Origin: Niveispirillum cyanobacteriorum | Lineage (GTDB): Bacteria; Pseudomonadota; Alphaproteobacteria; Azospirillales; Azospirillaceae | DNA length: 64,000 bases | NCBI RefSeq assembly: GCF_002868735.1 | Contig: NZ_CP025615.1 | Coordinates: 62,001-126,000, forward strand | Direction: 5' to 3' | Shown here: piece after piece, positions 7,152-16,925 of the stretch | Layout of the letters: each line of letters opens with the position of its first letter | How positions within the stretch are numbered: position 1 is the stretch's first letter | The notes under the pieces: model-generated | The model's input: only the letters and a program-made list of their open reading frames with translations | The model's database searches: none | Told to the model about the DNA's origin: nothing | Position numbers and translations under genes: made by a program

Positions 7152-8425
7152 GACAAGCTTTCTCCAGTCGGTCGCGCGCTGAGGATGGATTGGTAATGAT
7201 CGAGATACCGGCGTCCATGCACAGCAAGGGCATATTCCCGTTCCGCCTTGCGCCGGGCACCCCGGCACAGGTCAGCATGGCGGATGGGATCATTCAACAG
7301 CCTACGCAGCGCCAGAGCTAGCCCTTCGCCGGACAGGGCCGGGGCCAACTCGCCACAGGTCATGTCCACAAGATCGGGAATCCCCCCCGACGGAAACCCC
7401 ACCACTGGTGTCCCGCAGGCCAATGCCTCCATGGCGGTGTTCGGGAGATTGTCTTCTAGGCTGGGCAGGATTAGGACATCGGCGGCCACGTAGAAATTCC
7501 GTAACTGCTCATCATCCATGGCTATTCCTAGATGGATATGCTGAACTCCGGTCACTGATACAGGCGGTGCGTGCCCGGCTGTGGCCAGGATGACAGGCAT
7601 GGTTTCGCCCAGACGTTCTAGCGCCTCCAACACATAAGTCAGACCCTTGCGTGGCTCTGTCAGGACCGAGGCGACGAACAGTACGATCGGTATATCTATG
7701 GGCAGGCCCAGTTCCTCCCGCAGCGCCGTCCGGTTCCCCGGTCGGAAGATATCCGTGTCAATTCCGTTGGGGATGACAGTGACTGCCCGGCCCGCAAACA
7801 GCGCGCTGCGCTGGCACATGTCCGCCATCCAGCGACTGGGGGCCACCAATGAGAAGGGGCCGGTAAAGCGGGATATTGCCTCACGCTTGCGCCGCAGGAT
7901 GCGAGCCGACATATCGTCGGGATCACTGGAGCCTAAGTGATGGCAACTACCGCAGGCGGCAGTGAAATGTCCGCATGTACCAGGGTAATGGCAGCCACCT
8001 GTGAAGGCCAGCGTGTCATGCATGGTCCAGACGACGGCCTGGCCCGGGGGGCGCGTGGCGAAGAAATGCTCCCAGTCAAGCAGTCCCCGCACCCAGTGCA
8101 GGTTGATGATGTCCACCGCCTCCAGACGGTTGACCAGGGCCGGACCCGGGCCAGCCCGTTCGCTGGTGAACAGTGGGTGCCGGTTATCGGCCATGCTTGG
8201 ATAGGCGGCCCGTTCGGCACTGTCCACTGTCTCAATGGCTTCGGCAGCGGCCTTTTCGGCCGGTGTTTCGGCTAGGACCCTGATGATGTCGGCGGCGTTG
8301 GAATCCTTTTGATGGACATAGGTCCGAACCGGCTGGCCACAGACCAGCAGGGCCTTGTGCAGGCGCAGGGCCGCCCGGGCTGCACCGCCGATCTCGTCAT
8401 AGGTATTGACCAGAGCGACCTTCAT
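7148..8425 (-). CDS. GT4 family glycosyltransferase
   Basis: 425 residues of GT-B fold. The N-terminal MKVALVNTYDEIGGAARAAL is the usual first strand and glycine loop. SLVAPSRWMADM and VIPNGIDTDIFRPG mark the inter-domain region. EDNLPNTAMEALACGTPVVG is the C-terminal EX7E nucleotide-sugar motif. It overlaps both neighbours by 4 bp (ATGA), so it is translated as one unit with the methyltransferases on either side. The pairing suggests a sugar that is transferred and then methylated. Confidence 0.85.
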   Translation of the reverse strand: MKVALVNTYDEIGGAARAALRLHKALLVCGQPVRTYVHQKDSNAADIIRVLAETPAEKAAAEAIETVDSAERAAYPSMADNRHPLFTSERAGPGPALVNRLEAVDIINLHWVRGLLDWEHFFATRPPGQAVVWTMHDTLAFTGGCHYPGTCGHFTAACGSCHHLGSSDPDDMSARILRRKREAISRFTGPFSLVAPSRWMADMCQRSALFAGRAVTVIPNGIDTDIFRPGNRTALREELGLPIDIPIVLFVASVLTEPRKGLTYVLEALERLGETMPVILATAGHAPPVSVTGVQHIHLGIAMDDEQLRNFYVAADVLILPSLEDNLPNTAMEALACGTPVVGFPSGGIPDLVDMTCGELAPALSGEGLALALRRLLNDPIRHADLCRGARRKAEREYALAVHGRRYLDHYQSILSARPTGESLS

Positions 8426-9372
8426 GGTTCTGTCTCTGGCTTATCCATGATGGCCACCACGGTATGGCCGCGCGGCTCCATCATTGGATCTTCAAAACCG
8501 AATTCCAGAATCTGCGCCAGCGCTCCCGTCAGGGTACGCAGGCGGCCTTGCAGTCCCATGTCCAGCATAGGCCCTGTCGGGGCGATACCGAGATATTTCA
8601 GCAGTGCCCGTTCGGAGAATTGCTGGAGGAACCATTGCCGGTGCCCGCCATCGGACAGGCTTTGATGATGCAACTCGGTCAGGCGCAGCCCATAGCGCTC
8701 AGCACACCAAGCCAGGCAACGGTCGCTCCACCATGTCACATGGTGGGGCGGCATGTTGAGGACGTCGTTCAGGTTGAAACGCATGAAGGAGTCGGCACTG
8801 GGTACGCTGACGATCAGGCGACCACCCGGACGCACCAGGGCGGCACAGCTTTCCAGGAACACCCCTGGATCGTCGACATGTTCCAGCACCTGGAAGGAGA
8901 CCACGGCATCAAAGGATCCGGGTTCCCGTCGGGCGACGTCTGCGACATCTGTGGCCTCGACATGCAGGCCCCGTGCCTGGGCCTGCGCCCGGGCTGTGGG
9001 ATTGAACTCCAGCCCCAAATAGACATGGTTCTTGAGCGAGGCCCCGAAAAAACCAGGCCCGCATCCGACTTCTAGCACGCGTGCGCCAGCCGGGATGCGC
9101 TGGCGGCTATAGGCGAATTCATGCTTGTCGGCTGAATAGTACCAATCGATCCGGGCCAGTTGTTCATAGAAACGGGTATCGCCCGTCACCGGCGGGTCGA
9201 AGAACATCAGATCAGAAACCCGCGACCGGCGCAGGGTCAGCGTCTCAATCCCCTGAAACAGGGGCCCCACTTCCGTTCCGAAATGGGCCTGATAGACGGC
9301 GGCAACCTCGCTGGTCCGGACCGTCATGATCGTTTCCAGGTCGCTATCCCCGCTCAGCGGACAATGGCTCAT
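8422..9372 (-). CDS. SAM-dependent methyltransferase (Methyltransf_23 type)
   Basis: Up to 316 residues. An alternative ATG at 9325-9327 would give 301 and cannot be excluded, since neither start has a strong ribosome site. The SAM motif is ARVLEVGCGPGFFGASL, followed by FDAVVSFQVLEHVDDPGVFL and LVRPGGRLIVSVPS, the standard order of a class I enzyme. PPHHVTWWS is seen in many sugar or lipid methyltransferases of polysaccharide clusters. Its end overlaps the next glycosyltransferase gene by 4 bp. Confidence 0.8.
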   Translation of the reverse strand: MSHCPLSGDSDLETIMTVRTSEVAAVYQAHFGTEVGPLFQGIETLTLRRSRVSDLMFFDPPVTGDTRFYEQLARIDWYYSADKHEFAYSRQRIPAGARVLEVGCGPGFFGASLKNHVYLGLEFNPTARAQAQARGLHVEATDVADVARREPGSFDAVVSFQVLEHVDDPGVFLESCAALVRPGGRLIVSVPSADSFMRFNLNDVLNMPPHHVTWWSDRCLAWCAERYGLRLTELHHQSLSDGGHRQWFLQQFSERALLKYLGIAPTGPMLDMGLQGRLRTLTGALAQILEFGFEDPMMEPRGHTVVAIMDKPETEP

Positions 9373-9420
9373 TCCCCTCGCGTCCCTCTTCTGCGGACTG
9401 TTTCCATTATTCCCCGGCCA

Positions 9421-12138
9421 TCAGTATGGCAGGGGTGGCATATGGATGCGATGGGGCATGTCAAACTGTTCGACCCAGCCCAACCGTTGCAACACGCCGA
9501 ACAGCTGCCGGTAGGCGCTTTCCAGCGACCAGTGATTTTCCGCATGCAGCCTTGCCCAGCAACCAAGGGCGCGGCGATAGTCTGGATCATCATGCAGGCG
9601 GCGCAAACAGGCCTCCAGATGCTGGGGGCCGATCTGCCAGGACAGCAGTCCCGTGACCCCGTCCAGGATGGCCTCCTTCACACCGCCGATGGCATAGCCG
9701 ATAGAGGGTGTGCCACAGGCGGCCGCCTCAATGAAGACCTGCCCGAAGGCTTCCTCGATGCTGGCACCGACAAAAACATCAGCGGCTGAATACAGCAGTG
9801 CCAGATAATCGCGACTGGCGACATAGCCTGTCGCCCGCACATCGAGCCCTTGCCGTACTGCATCCGAGGGAGTCGCGCCTACGGCCAGCAGTAAAGGATT
9901 GAGGTCGCGGATGGCGTGCAGGGCGTCCCGCAGGTGGCTTCCTCCCTTGCGGGGGTCGTTCACATCACAGGCACCAAACATGACGATGAACCTGTCCTCT
10001 GGCAGGCGCAACAGCTGCCGTGCCGTCCGACGGTCAACGGGTCTGAACCGGGCAGTGTCCAGTCCCAGGCGGAAAGTTTCGATCCCAGGCCGGTCGGCGG
10101 GCGGCTTTCTGATGAAGGCGGATCGCAGGAAGCCCGCCATCCAGTTCGATGCTGCCAGCAGTGTCGGTGCCTCGGGACCGGTAAGCAACGCGTGCTTGTC
10201 TGCAAAGGCGGGGGCGATGCCATCGGGTGGCAGGGAAGGATACTGCTCCGGTGTCGGGCAGGCCGCGTCGCAGCCCTGACCGTTGCGGTAGTTCCGACAT
10301 CCGCCCGTGTAGGCGCAACGCCCCGTTACCGGCCAGACATCATGTGCCACCCATATTGTGGCGTATTTCGCTGCCACCTTCGCGATAAAGCCGGGATCGA
10401 CCTCGGCACGATGCAGATTGCCGATAAGGACGCAGTCCGGGCGGTAGATATCGAGCCATTCCAGCATGGCCTCCACCACATGCGGCTTCGTCTTTTCTGG
10501 CAGTTCCGTGGAGCTAAAGGCCCGTATCGCTGCCTCGTGACCGGCCCGGCGGATACTATCGCCGATACGGGCCATGGCTAGGCCCGCCCCATAGCGGGGA
10601 CCGACATCATTGATGATGGCGAACCGCATGCGGTGGCCATAATCGACCGGTGGACGGACAGGACGACTTGCCGGCGTGTCCGGCTTGGCAAACTCGCCCG
10701 ACACGCGGGTCAGTTCGGGGCGGTAATTGGCTGGATCGAAGGTCTTCTGGTCCGCATGGACCCTGAACAGGGCCAGAGGCCGGCCAATGGTGTGCAGCCG
10801 CGCACCGACCTGGGCGAAGCGCACCCACAGCTCATAATCCATGCTGTAGAACAGGTCCTCGCGGACCATCCCGCCGGCCCGTTCCCAGAGAGAGCGGCGG
10901 AAGAATACTTCCGGCTGGCAGAAAAACTCTCCCGCCAGCCAGCCGGTGTCGAGATCCAGCAGATCGATCAGCGGCAGGGTACCGTCCTGGCAGGCGGCCA
11001 TATGCCGGCCTATCTGGCGGCCATCCTGCTGGAGAACACAGATACCGGACACCATCTCGGCACCGCTGGTATGGAACGCCATGGCCACCGCCGCCAGAGC
11101 TCCTTCCGCCAGCATGTCATCGCTGTTGAGCCACGTGATGATTTCACCGGTTGCCCGCGACAGGCCTTTGTTGATGGCCTCGCTCTGTCCGCGGTCCCGC
11201 TCGATGATGCAATGGTCCAGTCGATGCCGATAGCGTTCCAGTACGGCCCCTGTTCCGTCCGTGGAAGCACCATCGACGACGATATATTCAAGATTGGGAT
11301 AGGCTTGATTGAGAACGGACAGAATCGTTTCTTCGATGAAGGCACCCTGATTGTAACTGGGTGTCACCACCGTGATGCGTGGCCAGGGTTTACCATCGGG
11401 CAGGCTCGCCGGCAGCGTTACTGCCGGCGAACGCCAGGGCCAACGTTGTGCGATGCTGCGCCGCCTCTCTTCCGCCCGGACGGTGGCTGATGCCTTGAAA
11501 GGGTCACGCTGCCAATGCCGGATCTGTGCGGGATCGGGATGGACCGGCACGGTCGGCCGTTCGCCTTCCCGTTCGAACAGCACGCCCACGGATTGTTTGG
11601 TTAGGAAGCGGAGAGGCCAGTCGCGCACAAGATAGGCGGGATGGGCCATGACTGTATCGATCCGGGCCAGCACCACGCCCTTTTCCATGATCCGGTCCAG
11701 CACGGGCTGCAATGCGTGCCAGGCTACGGGATGTTCCAGCGAAATATCGGCGAATGACAGCGACAGGCAACTCTGCCGCAGAAATTGGGCTGGCGTTTGC
11801 GTGACACCGTGCAGCGGCATGCCGCTGTCAGCCAGCATGCCAAGGACGGTGCGTCGTTTTACTTCATTGGAAAAGCAGGCAAAAATCTGCACAGACCGTC
11901 CCCGCAGAAAGGGACGGAGACAATCCCAGAACCGGGCAAGGTCGCTCGGCTGAGGATCGGTGAAAAGCATGCGGATCGTGTCGCCGGTCCAATTGCGCAG
12001 GACAGCCTGAGCCGCCGCCCGCCACAGCGATCGCGGCAAGGTCAGCGCATGCAACTGTCGCCTTTTCTTATGGGCGTGCTTGTCACGCACTATCGCCTTC
12101 CCCTTTTTCCTGACGCTCGCGGTCCTGGCCTCTTTCAT
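9421..12138 (-). CDS. Bifunctional GT2-GT4 glycosyltransferase
   Basis: 905 residues. About 1-240: an unassigned domain with a strongly basic start. About 250-480: GT2 domain with RITVVTPSYNQGAFIEETIL, EYIVVDGASTDGT and TWLNSDDM (the DxD-like motif). About 510-890: GT4 domain with IINDVGPRYGAGLAMARIG, IVMFGACDVNDPRKGG and EEAFGQVFIEAAACGTPSIG (EX7E). Two fused catalytic domains suggest that it adds two successive sugars. Its ATG overlaps the stop of the upstream gene (ATGA). It is cytoplasmic; no membrane segment is visible. Confidence 0.85.
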   Translation of the reverse strand: MKEARTASVRKKGKAIVRDKHAHKKRRQLHALTLPRSLWRAAAQAVLRNWTGDTIRMLFTDPQPSDLARFWDCLRPFLRGRSVQIFACFSNEVKRRTVLGMLADSGMPLHGVTQTPAQFLRQSCLSLSFADISLEHPVAWHALQPVLDRIMEKGVVLARIDTVMAHPAYLVRDWPLRFLTKQSVGVLFEREGERPTVPVHPDPAQIRHWQRDPFKASATVRAEERRRSIAQRWPWRSPAVTLPASLPDGKPWPRITVVTPSYNQGAFIEETILSVLNQAYPNLEYIVVDGASTDGTGAVLERYRHRLDHCIIERDRGQSEAINKGLSRATGEIITWLNSDDMLAEGALAAVAMAFHTSGAEMVSGICVLQQDGRQIGRHMAACQDGTLPLIDLLDLDTGWLAGEFFCQPEVFFRRSLWERAGGMVREDLFYSMDYELWVRFAQVGARLHTIGRPLALFRVHADQKTFDPANYRPELTRVSGEFAKPDTPASRPVRPPVDYGHRMRFAIINDVGPRYGAGLAMARIGDSIRRAGHEAAIRAFSSTELPEKTKPHVVEAMLEWLDIYRPDCVLIGNLHRAEVDPGFIAKVAAKYATIWVAHDVWPVTGRCAYTGGCRNYRNGQGCDAACPTPEQYPSLPPDGIAPAFADKHALLTGPEAPTLLAASNWMAGFLRSAFIRKPPADRPGIETFRLGLDTARFRPVDRRTARQLLRLPEDRFIVMFGACDVNDPRKGGSHLRDALHAIRDLNPLLLAVGATPSDAVRQGLDVRATGYVASRDYLALLYSAADVFVGASIEEAFGQVFIEAAACGTPSIGYAIGGVKEAILDGVTGLLSWQIGPQHLEACLRRLHDDPDYRRALGCWARLHAENHWSLESAYRQLFGVLQRLGWVEQFDMPHRIHMPPLPY

Positions 12139-14207
12139 GGCGTGTGCGCAGCAATATAAGGATATGCATTGTAAACATGCAATGCCCCGGCCGCTTGCAA
12201 TTTCGCCAGAATATCAGTGACATAAACACTGGCGATAATCACGCTTGCCCCTTCAATCTCTGTTCTGGGCACAGCATCGATGCGGCGTATCGGCCATCCA
12301 AATGCCATCCCATCCTGGAAACTATCGAGAAAGCCCGTGCAATTGAGTGCTTCCCATTTGGCCAGTTCCAGCTGCACCAGACGCCCTCCCCTTGAGGCTC
12401 CGTAGACTAGAACGGGCCGGTCGTCGGGCAGGGCGGCGAAATCCAATGGACCAGCCATGATTGGCAGGCCGTCCGCCGGTGGTGGCCAGTGAAGCCGCTT
12501 GCCGCCACCGGCAGATGCCCATCCTTGCGGGTTGCTGCCAGCGACCGGCACAGGGGCCAGTGCCTCTAATGCTGTTAGCCTATAGGTGTCCGTAGCGGCT
12601 CTATCTGCCTGGTTGCGATGTGCTTGCGCGCTGACCTGCCAGGACGGCACGAATGGCAGCCGGTCGGCTAGCCGACGCAGCAGGAAACTGTCTGCACCTT
12701 GCGGGAGCAATGGATCCTTCGCAAGTAAAGGTCGAAGACTTTCATGGCGCACCAGCACGGCACCCGGATGAATACGAGAGGTAGACTCCCTGGCGTCCGG
12801 CACGCCAAAAGGATCGAACCAGTCCAGGGATAAAGGCTCTTCTGGATGGGCGCAGCCCGGGTTGCGTTGACCGGAGGGCACTGGGCCCAGGACACCCGCA
12901 TAGACCGCGTCAGCCCCGGCGCGTGCAGCGGCAGCCAACAGACATTCAAAATGGTCCGGGTAAAGCGTGATATCGCCCGGCAGCAAGGCGGCCCATGGCG
13001 CATCAATCGCCTTCAGTCCAGTCCATAGCAGCGTGGATGCACAGCTACCCTCAGGTACGGTGACCACCGTCCCGGCCTGGAAGGCCGCTTCATGCTGTTC
13101 CCAGACAGCGTTTGCCGCCTGTGTTGCCTCTTGCGGCACGGCAATTACCACCATCAGGGAACGCCGGGCCTGCTGAGCCAACATGCGTAAGCGCCTTGCA
13201 ACCCCCTCCTCGCCATTTTCGTTCCATGGCACAACAATGCTGATATCTGGCGTCACCGGTACGGGGCTGCTGTTTGCCCGGCGCAGATCGCTGAGCAGGT
13301 CGGGCAGCGGTGCCAACAGCTTTTCCAGTGTCAGATCTTCAAGAAAGATATTCTGCGCAGCGGTCGCCATTCGCTTGGCTTGGGTTGGATGCGCGCGCGC
13401 CCACATAACATGTCGAATGATTGCATCGGCCATCTCCTCCTCGGGTCTGGAGGTGTCGATATAAAGGACGGTCTCGCCGAACTTTTCGCGGATAAAGCGA
13501 TGATCTCCGCAGATTGGCAGGACGCCGGCAGCGCACAGCTCGAATATTCGCATATTGGGAATGGCGCTGTCCGTATGGGCAGGCAAATGCAGGCAGAGCC
13601 CCAACCCGCAGGCATTTGCTCTGCTGATGACGCTTACTCCGTCAAAGGGGACGGGGCCACAGAGCGCTCCTTCCAAATGCTGCCAGCGATCTGGCGAACC
13701 ATGCAGGGCCAGGACACCCGCGGTCGCCAGACGCCGCAGAACCTCCGGGTATCGCTTCCCGTCCCAGTTAGACCCGATATAGAAAAGTCTGCTGCCTATA
13801 TCGACGGTCGGGGTCAAGGCGATATGCGGTGCGCTGGGATAGATCGGCGCTGTGATCAGCGGCTTGATCGTCGGATACAGCAGATCGGTGATCAAGGATA
13901 AGGTGGTCTGGCTGGCGTGCAGATGGATATCGTGCGACAGCTCATGCCGGCGTGGCCAATACGCATCGTTATACAGGCTGGGAGGGTTCCACAGACACCC
14001 CGCCGAGGGGTGCCGGGTCAGTTTCGGTGCCGATTGTGGATGCAGGCCCAGGACAATATCTGGATCGACATCATCAATCTCCGTGGACAGATGACAGGTG
14101 CGCGCTGTCCACCCCAAATTGGCGCACGCCATCTCAAAGCGCTTGGCCAACTCATGCTCGGCCCAGGACAAGGCAGGCGGAAAGGGATTGTGAAGCGCTA
14201 CACGCAT
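12135..14207 (-). CDS. Three-domain glycosyltransferase (CgeB-like GT-B, degenerate GT-A, Rossmann-like tail)
   Basis: 690 residues. About 1-310: GT-B/CgeB-like domain with SRLFYIGSNWDGKRYPEVL and IPNMRIFELCAAGVLPICGD. About 325-540: GT2-like fold in which the acidic motif reads ALLPGDITLYPDH, so the usual DxD is not preserved. About 590-690: module with VLVYGASRGGRLVQLELAK, FLDSFQDGMAFGWPI and VIIASVYVTDI. It is a clear paralogue of 16926-18980 along its whole length and of 1510-3066 in the last two domains. The central domain may be structural or regulatory rather than catalytic. Confidence 0.75.
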   Translation of the reverse strand: MRVALHNPFPPALSWAEHELAKRFEMACANLGWTARTCHLSTEIDDVDPDIVLGLHPQSAPKLTRHPSAGCLWNPPSLYNDAYWPRRHELSHDIHLHASQTTLSLITDLLYPTIKPLITAPIYPSAPHIALTPTVDIGSRLFYIGSNWDGKRYPEVLRRLATAGVLALHGSPDRWQHLEGALCGPVPFDGVSVISRANACGLGLCLHLPAHTDSAIPNMRIFELCAAGVLPICGDHRFIREKFGETVLYIDTSRPEEEMADAIIRHVMWARAHPTQAKRMATAAQNIFLEDLTLEKLLAPLPDLLSDLRRANSSPVPVTPDISIVVPWNENGEEGVARRLRMLAQQARRSLMVVIAVPQEATQAANAVWEQHEAAFQAGTVVTVPEGSCASTLLWTGLKAIDAPWAALLPGDITLYPDHFECLLAAAARAGADAVYAGVLGPVPSGQRNPGCAHPEEPLSLDWFDPFGVPDARESTSRIHPGAVLVRHESLRPLLAKDPLLPQGADSFLLRRLADRLPFVPSWQVSAQAHRNQADRAATDTYRLTALEALAPVPVAGSNPQGWASAGGGKRLHWPPPADGLPIMAGPLDFAALPDDRPVLVYGASRGGRLVQLELAKWEALNCTGFLDSFQDGMAFGWPIRRIDAVPRTEIEGASVIIASVYVTDILAKLQAAGALHVYNAYPYIAAHTP

Positions 14208-14224
14208 CGACGACAGCTTCCCGA

Positions 14225-14911
14225 TTAACCCGGTACGGACAACAGGGCCACGCCATCACGTTGGACGATACCGCAGTCTGCCTTGAGGACAGACCAGCCA
14301 GCGTTTCGGCATAAGTTTACCATCTCACTTACGCTGTTGCGGGGCCACCAGATGTCCTTGTCATCCTGCGTGCGGAAACTTTCCGGCACGCCGCCACGTT
14401 CCCAGCCATAGGCGTCCAGCTTTTCCCAAGCGGCGTATTGTACAATCGCACAGGCCCCAGGCTTCATACATGTCAGTGCGCCCGTGAGGATGCGCTGAAT
14501 ATCGGCCTGCCCCCAATGGCACAGCACCCCCCAAGCGAAGAAGAAGTCGAAATGCAGTTTCGGCACGGGAGCAAATGTATGGCCCTGTTCCACCTGATGA
14601 TGGACCAGACGCCCCTTCAGCGCCGGTATGTTGATCCACCTTCCCAGGTCCTGGAAATCGACTGTGTGTATTTCACATTCCGGCCCCCGTTCGAGCATGG
14701 CCAATGTCCAGGAGCCTCGTCCCGGGCCCAGCTCCAAAATGCGGCTACCCGGTTTTAGGTAGGGGGCCACAACAGACATGAACACGTCCTTGTAGCGCCC
14801 CCCGATAGCGGCTTCTTCCTTCGCCGTGACTGGATCCGGAGTGTCAGACAGAATATTTCCGCTTGAATAGCCGTAACTGAACTCATTGCGGATGAATTCT
14901 TGAGTTGGCAT
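14225..14911 (-). CDS. SAM-dependent methyltransferase
   Basis: 228 residues. SRILELGPGRGSWTLAMLE is the SAM loop, and FDFFFAWGVLCHWG with CMKPGACAIVQYAAWEKLD follows in the expected order for a class I methyltransferase. It lies between the sulfotransferase (36 bp gap) and the large glycosyltransferase (17 bp gap) in the leftward run, so it probably modifies the same glycan. The substrate is not predictable. Confidence 0.78.
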   Translation of the reverse strand: MPTQEFIRNEFSYGYSSGNILSDTPDPVTAKEEAAIGGRYKDVFMSVVAPYLKPGSRILELGPGRGSWTLAMLERGPECEIHTVDFQDLGRWINIPALKGRLVHHQVEQGHTFAPVPKLHFDFFFAWGVLCHWGQADIQRILTGALTCMKPGACAIVQYAAWEKLDAYGWERGGVPESFRTQDDKDIWWPRNSVSEMVNLCRNAGWSVLKADCGIVQRDGVALLSVPG

Positions 14912-14947
14912 GGTCGTAAGGTCTCCAATTGTCCGTGAGTTTTTACT

Positions 14948-15763
14948 TTATTGAGAGTCCTTATTTATATAGCCAAGCTCTCCCATTAGATCTCTGTACT
15001 TTTCATTGAATCTATTTATCTGGTTCTCGGTGAGGTATTTTTGATAATAATAGGTTTCCCTTTTCCAAAAGAACCCTTGGGCTGCTTCTCTGGTTTCCTC
15101 ATCTGCAATTCTATGGTTGATCCTGGAGTTGATAAACTTCAGGGCTTCATCGGCTGTTTCCTCTGTGACCTTGATGCCTAGGACCTGAGCGATTTTGGGG
15201 AAAACAGATGCGCAATCCGATGTCAGATCCTCGTAACGGACAGCAATGAAGTCCGCTTCGTTTTCTTTTGCAAAGGATCGCCAGTTTCGCACATTCTCGA
15301 CCCAACTGCCGGCAAAGGATTGGAATGCCGGTACGCCACCAAAATCCATGAACTGATCAAAGTAATACCCTAAATCGCCATCCGCAAATATCTGGTCGAC
15401 TGTCTTGCAGACTCCATTTTTGAACGCGCTGGATTCTTGGGTGATAAAGCAGTAATTATATGATGATAAAAAAACATCAAGAGGGTGTCTGTATAAATAA
15501 ACACCAGAATTCCTGAAACCACTCACAGACGGGCAGCTATCAGCGTGTGTTTTAAGGAATATAGAATCACCAAAATCAGTCTTAATTTTTTGAGCACTCT
15601 TATAGCTTTCACCTAAATGATAGGGCATTATTTGATTTAAGGGACCAAACCCTTCATCCATTTTAAAATAGATGTGGCCAAGCAGTAGTCTGGTCAGAGT
15701 ATTTCCTGAGCGAGGGTAGGATGCTACCCAAAATACTCTATCGCATTGGTTTTTTTCAATCAT
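14948..15763 (-). CDS. PAPS-dependent sulfotransferase
   Basis: 271 residues from the ATG at 15761-15763, which is preceded by AGGAG about 10 nt upstream; upstream in-frame starts lack such a site. WVASYPRSGNTLTRLLLG is the 5'-phosphosulfate loop and GVYLYRHPLDVFLSSYNY is the 3'-phosphate-binding motif of the Sulfotransfer_1 family. It should transfer sulfate from PAPS to a sugar or lipid hydroxyl; cysD and cysNC on the same molecule can supply PAPS. The gene is visibly AT-richer than its neighbours, which suggests recent acquisition. It heads the leftward run. Confidence 0.88.
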   Translation of the reverse strand: MIEKNQCDRVFWVASYPRSGNTLTRLLLGHIYFKMDEGFGPLNQIMPYHLGESYKSAQKIKTDFGDSIFLKTHADSCPSVSGFRNSGVYLYRHPLDVFLSSYNYCFITQESSAFKNGVCKTVDQIFADGDLGYYFDQFMDFGGVPAFQSFAGSWVENVRNWRSFAKENEADFIAVRYEDLTSDCASVFPKIAQVLGIKVTEETADEALKFINSRINHRIADEETREAAQGFFWKRETYYYQKYLTENQINRFNEKYRDLMGELGYINKDSQ

Positions 15764-16007
15764 ACCAAAGCCACTCCTAGATTGAAAAACAGAAACAAAC
15801 CCTGAAAAATGTTCAAAACTAATAAGTGAAAATATAGTATGAAAGCATACCAGTCTCCATGAGAAACACCCCCAGTGGAACAACAAAAAATTTGCGACAC
15901 CTGGAGCGGAAACCGCTAAATGATGCCTTGAGAAGCAGGCTTGACGGATATTTTTCTAAGCATCGATATCTAAATCATGCGTCGTTGGCAAGGCAAAGGG
16001 AAGCGTC

Positions 16008-16922
16008 ATGGAGCAGGGAAGCATCGCCGAGTTTCTTGCCGAGGGGCGGGTGGCGGTCGCACGGGCCGATGAGGGTGCCGCCGCACAATGGTTCGCAAAG
16101 GCTGTGGCTGCTGCTCCTGACAACCCTGAGGGCCATGTCGAACTGGGCCGCTGTTTGAATCGGCAGGGCAACAAGCTGGAAGCCATTCGGTCCATGAGCC
16201 GTGCGGTTGCCCTGGACCCTGACGCTCATGCGGCACTCAACCGCTTGCGCTGGCTGCTATGTGACAAGCACCTCGAAACGCCATCAGCCCTGTCGCGCAT
16301 CCAGGCTCGGGGGATTGAGGTGGCATCCGTTCTGGATGTGGGCGCCTCGGACGGGTCTTGGTCGCTTGCAGCACGCCCCTACTGGCCCCACGCCCATTGT
16401 CATTTAGTAGAGGCGTTCGACCATTGGCGCGAAAAATTAGAGAGCCTGTGCGCGGTCGAGCCCGGCTTCAGCCATGTCATTGCAGCCGCCGGCGCCAGCG
16501 AGGGCCATATATGGTTTTCCAATGATCCGGCTACGCCTTATGGCGGTATGGCCATCAGTAAACCGGGCGGTGGCTATTGGTCGGTGCCACAGGTTTCGCT
16601 GGCGAGCGAGGTGAAGCGGCTTTGTCTGCCTCCCCCTTACCTCATCAAGTTGGACACCCATGGCTTCGAGCGCCCCATCCTGGAGGGCGCTGCCGATATT
16701 CTCGCTCAGACCAGTCTGGTGGTGATCGAAACATATTTTTTTCATATCCATCCCGATGCGATGCTGTTCCACGAGATGTGCGCCTATATGGCAGAACGGG
16801 GATTTCGGGTTATCGACATGTCCGAACCGCTCTGGCGGGAGCATGATCGGGCCTTGTGGCAGGTGGATCTGTTCTTTGTACGCTCTGATCGACCAGAGTT
16901 CCTTTGCAAAACATATGTTTAA
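16008..16922 (+). CDS. FkbM-family methyltransferase with N-terminal TPR
   Basis: 304 residues. About 1-80: TPR-like helices (AAQWFAKAVAAAPDNPEGHV, then SMSRAVALDPDAHAALN). About 100-290: FkbM methyltransferase with SVLDVGASDGSWSLAA as SAM loop and PYLIKLDTHGFERPILEGA as the family signature. It is the first gene of a rightward pair; the next start lies 3 bp after its stop. It faces the leftward sulfotransferase operon across a 244-bp AT-rich gap (15764-16007) that must hold both promoters but shows no other feature. Confidence 0.82.
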   Translation: MEQGSIAEFLAEGRVAVARADEGAAAQWFAKAVAAAPDNPEGHVELGRCLNRQGNKLEAIRSMSRAVALDPDAHAALNRLRWLLCDKHLETPSALSRIQARGIEVASVLDVGASDGSWSLAARPYWPHAHCHLVEAFDHWREKLESLCAVEPGFSHVIAAAGASEGHIWFSNDPATPYGGMAISKPGGGYWSVPQVSLASEVKRLCLPPPYLIKLDTHGFERPILEGAADILAQTSLVVIETYFFHIHPDAMLFHEMCAYMAERGFRVIDMSEPLWREHDRALWQVDLFFVRSDRPEFLCKTYV

Positions 16923-16925
16923 GCG

